From NCBI GenBank assembly GCA_003857395.1, contig RPRC01000205.1:1-10962 (forward strand): a DNA stretch of 10,962 bases, read 5' to 3'. The translations under genes and the position numbers were made by a program. The stretch comes from Geobacter sp. Its GTDB lineage: Bacteria; Desulfobacterota; Desulfuromonadia; Geobacterales; Geobacteraceae. The notes under the pieces were generated by a model. It made no database searches, was not told where the DNA came from, and was given only the letters and a program-made list of their open reading frames with translations. Positions 6,568-10,962 of this stretch are shown one piece after another. Numbering within the stretch: position 1 is the first letter of the stretch; each line of letters starts with the position of its first letter.

Positions 6568-6582
6568 GGTTATCTCCTTTCA

Positions 6583-6598
6583 GGTAAGGCACCTAACC
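6583..6598 (-). promoter_or_regulatory. Predicted ParD operator
   Basis: GGTAAGG (6583-6589) and CCTAACC (6592-6598) form a 16-base inverted repeat with one mismatch pair and a CA centre. It lies directly downstream of the -10 box, over the expected transcription start, and upstream of the parD ribosome binding site. Confidence 0.5.
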
Positions 6599-6600
6599 AC

Positions 6601-6629
6601 AATGTAACTCTTTGTATCACAGCTTTCAA
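6601..6629 (-). promoter_or_regulatory. Sigma70-type promoter of parDE
   Basis: Read on the minus strand: TTGAAA (6629-6624), 17 bases, TACATT (6606-6601). The start would fall about 30 bases upstream of the parD ATG, inside the operator. The promoter lies in the 75-base gap after the transposase gene, so parDE can be expressed independently of the polysaccharide operon. Confidence 0.6.
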
Positions 6630-6642
6630 TCTCAAAACTTCT

Positions 6643-7581
6643 TTAATTCAAAAGCTCATGCCTCAAATCCCTGATCAGTTTCGCCAATCGTTGTTCTGTC
6701 TCCGCATTCACGACAAGTCGCTGGGCGCTCCTGCTCAACGGGGATATATCACGACCCAGAAACCGGCCCAGTTCCGTCAGCGACAAATGTCCATACTCCT
6801 TGACGAGTAAAGCAAGCAGCGCCCTCGCTTCGGTATATGGTCTCAGTTTACCCTGTGCCTTCAACTGCTCCTCGCTAATCCCATACAGGCGGCAAACAGC
6901 CGTGACAACATCGGTCAAAGAAAATGTCCGTTGCCTGATCTGGTCAACTCTGCAAAGCGCTTCGTCGATAAAAGTATCGTCTCCAAGAATTCGTCCCTCG
7001 CACGTCCCGCTGTGGAATTCGTTTCTTCTTTCTTCCGACATGCCATCGGCAACAAAAGTCCGGTATTTATTTCGCGCATTGTCGACCTTGTCGGAAAAAT
7101 TCGACAACATCCAATCGGAGCTTAGCCAGGGAATAATTTCCATCCCGAGATAAGCCCTGTGCCCACTCCAGGGATAATCCTCCGGAGCAACCACCATTCC
7201 TGCGCGCACCGGGTTCAGGTGAACGTATCGGACGATTTCAAGCAGGTATGAATCGGCATCCAGCAGCAGCGCCTTGTAGCGACCCTGGAAGACATGCCCG
7301 GTACGTCCCTGGGAAAAGTTAATCCATTTTGTATACCGCAGGGAAAGATTTTGCATGATACGGGAAAGCGGGATGTCGCCTACCTGCATTATGAAATGGG
7401 CGTGGTTTGTCATGAGACAAAAACCATGTATGCGGTATCGGAACCTCTCAACTGTTTGCTGAAGGATCAAGTAGAGGCGAAAACGGTCGCGGTCATCGAA
7501 AAATATCGGTCCACCGGCGTTGCCACGAAGGATAACATGGTAAACTGCGCCGGAAAAATTGATGCGTGGTTTACGTGCCAT
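6643..7581 (-). CDS. REP-associated tyrosine transposase (RAYT, Y1/HUH family) with DnaA-like C-terminal domain
   Basis: A 312-residue single-strand transposase-like protein. The Y1 HUH domain shows the start MARKPRINFSGAVYHV, the metal-binding HAH at 60-62 (TNHAHFIMQ) and the presumed catalytic tyrosine 119 in YVHLNPVRAG, with GHVFQGRYKALL between. RAYTs mobilise or act on REP palindromes in bacterial chromosomes. Residues about 218-295 (LTDVVTAVCRLYGIS, then RALLALLVKEYGHLSLTELGRFLGRD) resemble the DnaA C-terminal DNA-binding helices often fused to this subgroup. No inactivating change was seen. The gene interrupts the polysaccharide gene order, and the remnant of a mutase gene stops 59 bases upstream of its start. 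An AAGGA lies about 12 bases upstream of the ATG, and a TATACT box lies six bases from it, so the message may be leaderless. Confidence 0.9.
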   Translation of the reverse strand: MARKPRINFSGAVYHVILRGNAGGPIFFDDRDRFRLYLILQQTVERFRYRIHGFCLMTNHAHFIMQVGDIPLSRIMQNLSLRYTKWINFSQGRTGHVFQGRYKALLLDADSYLLEIVRYVHLNPVRAGMVVAPEDYPWSGHRAYLGMEIIPWLSSDWMLSNFSDKVDNARNKYRTFVADGMSEERRNEFHSGTCEGRILGDDTFIDEALCRVDQIRQRTFSLTDVVTAVCRLYGISEEQLKAQGKLRPYTEARALLALLVKEYGHLSLTELGRFLGRDISPLSRSAQRLVVNAETEQRLAKLIRDLRHELLN

Positions 7582-7587
7582 GCGAAG

Positions 7588-7615
7588 AGTATATCCTTAA
7601 ATAGCTGAAAGGCAA
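7588..7615 (-). promoter_or_regulatory. Possible promoter of the RAYT gene
   Basis: On the minus strand: TTGCCT (7615-7610), 16 bases, TATACT (7593-7588). The transposase ATG (7581) lies six bases beyond the -10 box. The promoter lies within the inserted sequence between the mutase remnant and the transposase, so the unit would carry its own promoter. Confidence 0.4.
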
Positions 7616-7640
7616 GCCTGACCCCAATGAATTCCCTGCC

Positions 7641-7856
7641 CTCTTCTATCGCTGTGTCGAAATAGTCATAGTGGGAGAAGAGTACGTGGCCGCCGATGTC
7701 CCAGGTGAAACCTTTTTCGTCGACGAAAGAAGCCGAAAGACCACCGACATGACTGTTTCGCTCAAAAAGTCGCCAGTCAGGCTGATCGGACTTATTAAGA
7801 TGATATGCTGCGCCGAGGCCCGCAGGTCCGGCACCAAGAATAATTACATTATTCAT
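7641..7856 (-). pseudogene. 5' remnant of a UDP-galactopyranose mutase gene
   Basis: Codons 1-72 of a second mutase gene, from MNNVIILGAGPAG to YDYFDTAIEE. By hand alignment it shares 52 of 71 residues with the N-terminus of the complete mutase at 4612-5964, with no gap beyond one residue at the start. Homology stops abruptly at 7640. The frame stays open to 7467 through unrelated sequence that overlaps the transposase start, giving a chimeric 129-residue product of doubtful meaning. The ATG at 7856 overlaps the methyltransferase stop by eight bases, so this was once a coupled gene in the polysaccharide operon. It lacks the substrate-binding and most flavin-binding parts and cannot be an active mutase. 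The missing 3' part is not present elsewhere in the window. Confidence 0.8.
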
Positions 7857-8589
7857 AGAACGTAAAAACACCTATCCCATCATTAGCTCTGCCAATAATT
7901 GCAAGAAGCTTTCTGTCTCTTTCCCCGAGAATCTCAACCTCCGCTTTACCCTTGTAACGCTCTCGAATATCGCTCAAACCGTTCTTGACACCTTCCCTTG
8001 ACAAGACATCATGGAACACAATGGCTCCTCCTTTATTCAACAACCTTACAGCAATTTCAAAATTGTTCATAACTGCATCGTAAGAATGCTCACCATCTAT
8101 GAAAATGAAATCAAATTTTTTGTCCCATTCGGCATTAATTGAAGGAATATCTTCCATTCCGGTGTTTTGCGAAGCTTTTCCAGGAGGGAGACATGCCATG
8201 CATGTTCCACCGTATGTACCGAAAAATGCTGTCACAACAGCTAAACGCTGGGGAATGAATTTCTTGTTTAGTTTTTCCATAAAATTCCGTGGGCTTTCAA
8301 AAACCCTGTGGGGGATGTTCGGGTCTATTGCAGTCAAGTGCCCTTCCCAGCTTGACGATGCCTCAAGAATCCATCGAGACGATACTCCCAAAAAACTGCC
8401 AATCTCCAAAGTTTCCGGAGGTTTATAGCGACGGATGATCTTTCTAAGAAGTAATGCATCCGTAGGCTTGAGACTCCCATGTAGCGCATGGGTCATCTTT
8501 TCTTTAAGCGGCACATGACGCTCAAACTTCCTTAACAGGGCCATCAAATTGAACCAGATCCTAGAATATGTTATTAACGAGTTAATCAT
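7849..8589 (-). CDS. Class I SAM-dependent methyltransferase of the polysaccharide cluster
   Basis: A 246-residue Rossmann-fold methyltransferase. With numbering from ATG 8589, motif I is LEIGSFLGVSS (61-71), an acidic ribose contact lies in LTAIDP (85-90), and FIFIDGEHSYD (161-171) with KGGAIVFHDV (186-195) are the central motifs of the Methyltransf_24-like group that acts on sugars and other small molecules. It may methylate a sugar of the glycan made by the neighbouring genes; the substrate is not visible in sequence. The start is uncertain: a TTG at 8619 would add ten residues, an in-frame stop lies just before it, and neither start has a strong ribosome binding site. Its stop overlaps the start of the mutase remnant. 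It is 136 bases downstream of the Stealth gene, or 106 with the TTG start. Confidence 0.8.
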   Translation of the reverse strand: MINSLITYSRIWFNLMALLRKFERHVPLKEKMTHALHGSLKPTDALLLRKIIRRYKPPETLEIGSFLGVSSRWILEASSSWEGHLTAIDPNIPHRVFESPRNFMEKLNKKFIPQRLAVVTAFFGTYGGTCMACLPPGKASQNTGMEDIPSINAEWDKKFDFIFIDGEHSYDAVMNNFEIAVRLLNKGGAIVFHDVLSREGVKNGLSDIRERYKGKAEVEILGERDRKLLAIIGRANDGIGVFTFYE

Positions 8590-8725
8590 GCATGTCCAAT
8601 CAATAAACCGTTTAGCCAAGGAAACTCACTTGGGACCCTTTGGTTAATTAGCATTACCATTTTTGCCAAATTCATCCACACGAAACAGCGACCAACCCCC
8701 AGTATTGAGCACTAATTCAACTACG

Positions 8726-9739
8726 TTACAACTCAAATGAAGATTTACCAGAAAATATCGTGCCAAAAGCTTGATTGATATTTTCCTTATATGAAATAAA
8801 CAGATTATCTTCAATTTCTTCAATTTCATCATTGATGCACAGCATTGTATATTTTTTCGACTTTATTATTTCTGCAACAATATCTACATCTTTAGAGTTA
8901 CGCATAGGGATTGTATGCGTGTCAGAAAAGGACCTTGGATAAAATTCACCTTTCAGAAGCTGCCAGTACCTGAAAAGGTACTGGCTAACATCTTCCTTGC
9001 TTCTAAAACGTGATGCCGAGGTTTTAGTCAGGATGTCATTGTTTTTGAACCAAACCTCCTCAAAGGTTTTCTTCAAAAATGGTTGAGGTTGATGAGGATC
9101 ATAAAAACCAGTCATTTGCGGCCAAGGCAAAAGACAAAGAGTTCTCAACTGGTGTAATCCATATTTAGAATTGAAAATTTTAAATACGTTTTTAATCATA
9201 ACATCCCGCTTTGAGAACCACTTATCGACAACCTCAATACAGCTAAGACGGACATGGGAAATGCTATCAAGAAAAATAGCGTTAAATACGCACATATCTT
9301 TCGGAATCCCATTCTTGAAAAAATAGCTCATATTTATGGGACTCAATAGAAACATATCATCATTGAAATAAACGAATTTTTCTGCAAGACCGGGTATCCT
9401 GTGGAGATTCAACTCTATCGGGTGGCTACTAAAAACGGGTAAGTTCTCTTTGAGAAGGAAGTCTTTGTGACGAACAATGTTCAGTTTTTCGTGACGACAA
9501 TTTAACCAAGGAGGTAAATGTCCCCATGTTACAAAATGGATTTTTCTTACCCAAGGGGTACACTGATCAAATCCCCGAAAAAGATATTTGAGATTGCCCC
9601 AATCCCTGTAACGACATGTTCGCGTGTCACCTTCAAATTGTGGTCTGTATTTATTTAGCTCGCTTTGCCATTCGGGGTCGTTGCCTTCAACCCAGAGAAC
9701 AACGAAGTCAATATCATTTTTTTGCTTCGATAAAAGCAT
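8726..9739 (-). CDS. Stealth-family sugar-phosphate transferase
   Basis: A 337-residue Stealth protein. This family includes the capsule polymerases that transfer hexose-1-phosphate and the animal GlcNAc-1-phosphotransferase. CR1 is IDFVVLWVEGNDPEW (10-24). CR2 covers RYRDWGNLKYLFRGF (43-57), HFVTWGHLPPWL and the metal-site-like FVYFNDDMFLL (122-132). CR3 includes YDPHQPQPFLKKTFEEVW (213-230), and a short CR4-like CINDE occurs near the C-terminus. The protein should act in the cytoplasm on nucleotide sugars and add a phosphodiester-linked sugar to the glycan. ATG 9739 is preferred to the adjacent TTG 9742; the ribosome binding site is weak (AGG about 12 bases upstream). It follows the glycosyltransferase gene by 39 bases and contains a strong hairpin in its coding sequence (8962-8985). 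Confidence 0.88.
   Translation of the reverse strand: MLLSKQKNDIDFVVLWVEGNDPEWQSELNKYRPQFEGDTRTCRYRDWGNLKYLFRGFDQCTPWVRKIHFVTWGHLPPWLNCRHEKLNIVRHKDFLLKENLPVFSSHPIELNLHRIPGLAEKFVYFNDDMFLLSPINMSYFFKNGIPKDMCVFNAIFLDSISHVRLSCIEVVDKWFSKRDVMIKNVFKIFNSKYGLHQLRTLCLLPWPQMTGFYDPHQPQPFLKKTFEEVWFKNNDILTKTSASRFRSKEDVSQYLFRYWQLLKGEFYPRSFSDTHTIPMRNSKDVDIVAEIIKSKKYTMLCINDEIEEIEDNLFISYKENINQAFGTIFSGKSSFEL
8962..8985 (-). repeat. Perfect 10-bp hairpin inside the Stealth gene
   Basis: GCCAGTACCT (8962-8971) and AGGTACTGGC (8976-8985) are exact reverse complements with a four-base loop. On the minus (message) strand the stem lies in codons for SQYLFRYW. No T-run follows, so it is not an obvious terminator. Confidence 0.6.
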
Positions 9740-9778
9740 CAAGAGCGATACCTATTCAAGTTAATATTTTGCCTAACC

Positions 9779-10690
9779 CTAAAATGTAACAATTCCGTCG
9801 ATATCTTTGACACCGAAAGCGGTTATCAGCTTCTTATGCAGCTGCCGAGAAACTAAAGACAACAAAAGGTGAATATAGGAACTCATGTAAAAAGGGCGCG
9901 CTTGAATGGACTTAAAAAGGTATTTATAAAACAACTTGTAGTCATCATTGGCTGCACATTTTGATGCCTGCCTGCGCAGGTGCAGATAGAGATATTTTTT
10001 ATTCACTTTGAAAATTTCTTTATGTTTATCCAAAATATAATCAATACCAGAAATAGCTTCCCCGTAATAAGTCGACATCTGACAACCATGAATATTGTAA
10101 ATAACAAGGCACTCCGGAACAAATCCAAAAAGACAGCCTCTAGACAGTCTTATCCAAAAATCAAAGTCTTCATAATATCTAACTTTTTCATCAAAAAAAC
10201 CAACCCTATCGAAGCATTTTCTATTAACAAGAATCGTATGAATAGCGTTTGGACAAGAATCTAATACCTCTGGAAAAATGTTGCCTTTCAATTTTGGAAG
10301 TTTTTGAATTCTAGAACTTCTAAATTTTTTTGTACTTCCACAGTAAACAATATCAATTCCTGGATTACTATTTAAAAAATCAATTTGTTTTTCAATTTTA
10401 AACGGCAACAATTCATCATCGTCATCCAAAAAGGAAATATATCCACCTGAAGCAGTTCTAATCCCAATATTTCTAGATGCTGATATGCCTAGGTTTTTGC
10501 TATTCCTAACAAAGGTAACCGACCCTAAATATTTGATTATTTTTTTTTCTGTTCCGTCTGATGAGTAGTCATCAACAACAATAATTTCGGTATTCTTGTA
10601 GGTTTGCGACAAAACACTATCAATAGCCCGGCATAAAAGCTCAAATCGGTTATGTGTTGTTATAATGATGCTTACTAAAGGGGTTTCCAT
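9779..10690 (-). CDS. Glycosyltransferase family 2
   Basis: A 303-residue GT-A fold glycosyltransferase that should add a sugar from a nucleotide donor at the cytoplasmic side. The N-terminal domain is clear: LVSIIITTHNR (5-15), IIVVDDYSSDGT (36-47), NLGISASRNIG (66-76) and the DXD-type metal site FLDDDDE (87-93). The likely acceptor-side acidic pair is in YYEDFDFWIRL (172-182). The C-terminal region (about 205-300) is basic, aromatic-rich and less typical, and may contact the membrane or an acceptor. The ATG has the ribosome binding site GAAGGG about 10 bases upstream. It lies between the WbsX-like gene (42-base gap) and the Stealth gene, in one minus-strand operon. Sugar specificity cannot be read from the sequence. 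The coding sequence is notably A+T-rich. Confidence 0.9.
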   Translation of the reverse strand: METPLVSIIITTHNRFELLCRAIDSVLSQTYKNTEIIVVDDYSSDGTEKKIIKYLGSVTFVRNSKNLGISASRNIGIRTASGGYISFLDDDDELLPFKIEKQIDFLNSNPGIDIVYCGSTKKFRSSRIQKLPKLKGNIFPEVLDSCPNAIHTILVNRKCFDRVGFFDEKVRYYEDFDFWIRLSRGCLFGFVPECLVIYNIHGCQMSTYYGEAISGIDYILDKHKEIFKVNKKYLYLHLRRQASKCAANDDYKLFYKYLFKSIQARPFYMSSYIHLLLSLVSRQLHKKLITAFGVKDIDGIVTF

Positions 10691-10732
10691 CAGTTAGTGC
10701 CCTTCACTTTGTTAACGCCTAAAACCCATAAT

Positions 10733-10962
10733 TTATTTGTTTATAATCTTATCATATCGTATGATTTCGTCTCTTATAATATCAAGATAACCGTGGCCGA
10801 ATTTCTGATCAGGCTCAACATAATTACCTTCAGCCCATTCGTTCCATGACTTCAGCATCACAATACGTTTTTCTCGGGCCTTACTCGCAACTTGTAGTAG
10901 AATATTTTTCAGGTGAATACGAAAACATTCTGGTGTTGATCCAGTCAAAACAAAACCTTTTA
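10733..10962 (-). CDS. WbsX-like glycan biosynthesis protein, C-terminal 76 residues (partial)
   Basis: Only the C-terminus is in the window; the frame is open to the right edge, so the start is outside. The diagnostic segment is SWNEWAEGNYVEPD, followed by GHGYLDIIRDEI, which is the conserved end of the Glyco_tran_WbsX (GH99-like) family found in O-antigen and capsule clusters. TGSTPECFRIHLKNIL upstream also fits this family. The protein is thought to take part in glycan assembly or trimming, but its reaction is not well established. It is the first visible gene of the minus-strand operon, 42 bases before the glycosyltransferase. Confidence 0.82.
   Translation of the reverse strand, partial: KGFVLTGSTPECFRIHLKNILLQVASKAREKRIVMLKSWNEWAEGNYVEPDQKFGHGYLDIIRDEIIRYDKIINK

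Larger units (their letters stand above)
6643..7640 (-). mobile_element. RAYT unit inserted after codon 72 of a mutase gene
   Basis: The right boundary is defined by the loss of mutase homology at 7640/7641. The left boundary is not resolved: it may lie near the transposase stop or include parDE. The sequence just inside the right boundary reads, on the minus strand, GGCAGGGAATTCATTGGGG and then TCAGGCTTGCC. I found no matching copy of it at the left side and no clear terminal inverted repeat or target duplication. Confidence 0.45.

Noticed and set aside
6621..6656. AGCTTT/AAAGCT inverted repeat as the left end of the RAYT unit
   Set aside because: Only six matching bases around a 24-base loop in A+T-rich sequence, with no counterpart at the right boundary near 7640.
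7467..7856. Frameshift rather than truncation in the second mutase copy
   Set aside because: Beyond codon 72 none of the frames up to the transposase resembles the expected continuation (residues such as FKHFRESWIRILQ), so the rest is missing, not shifted.
8644..8832. 62-residue minus-strand frame at the end of the Stealth gene
   Set aside because: Out-of-frame overlap in A+T-rich sequence with low-complexity Lys/Leu composition and no family features.

Overview
The window looks like an accessory region of a Gram-negative bacterium. Evidence for this: a LigB-type DNA ligase with an export-type N-terminus, a REP-associated HUH transposase, several proteobacterial-type toxin-antitoxin (TA) pairs, and the downstream end of a surface-polysaccharide gene cluster. 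I cannot name the genus. A gamma- or delta-proteobacterium (Desulfuromonadota-like) would fit, but this is inference from gene content only. No rRNA, tRNA or CRISPR array was seen.

Layout. Positions 1-964 (minus) hold most of ligB, which runs off the left edge; its start codon overlaps the stop of a tiny 27-codon reading frame (TAATG). Positions 965-1308 hold no convincing gene but contain a long-armed hairpin. Positions 1356-4583 (plus) are a compact defence/stability island: a MazEF-like TA pair (antitoxin first), an AAA+ ATPase with a C-terminal DUF4143 domain, a HigBA pair (toxin first) and an overlapping DUF4160/DUF2442 pair. Three transcription units in this island appear to be leaderless: a TTGACA box, 17 bases, a -10 box, and a start codon only 6-7 bases later.

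Positions 4612-10962 (minus) form the tail of a polysaccharide cluster, read from right to left: the C-terminus of a WbsX-like protein, a family 2 glycosyltransferase, a Stealth-family sugar-phosphate transferase, a SAM-dependent methyltransferase, the first 72 codons of a UDP-galactopyranose mutase-like gene, a RAYT transposase, a ParDE TA pair, and finally a complete eukaryotic-type UDP-galactopyranose mutase. The mutase remnant and the complete mutase are about 73% identical over the shared 71 residues. The transposase unit therefore sits exactly where the first mutase copy is cut off. The right-hand part (about 8640-10962) is visibly richer in A+T than the rest, suggesting a separate origin.

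How the genes work together (inference): the polysaccharide genes would assemble and decorate a surface glycan, with the mutase supplying UDP-galactofuranose and the Stealth protein adding a sugar-1-phosphate. The TA pairs and the ATPase form a stability or defence island next to it, and one TA pair lies inside the polysaccharide gene order beside a transposase.
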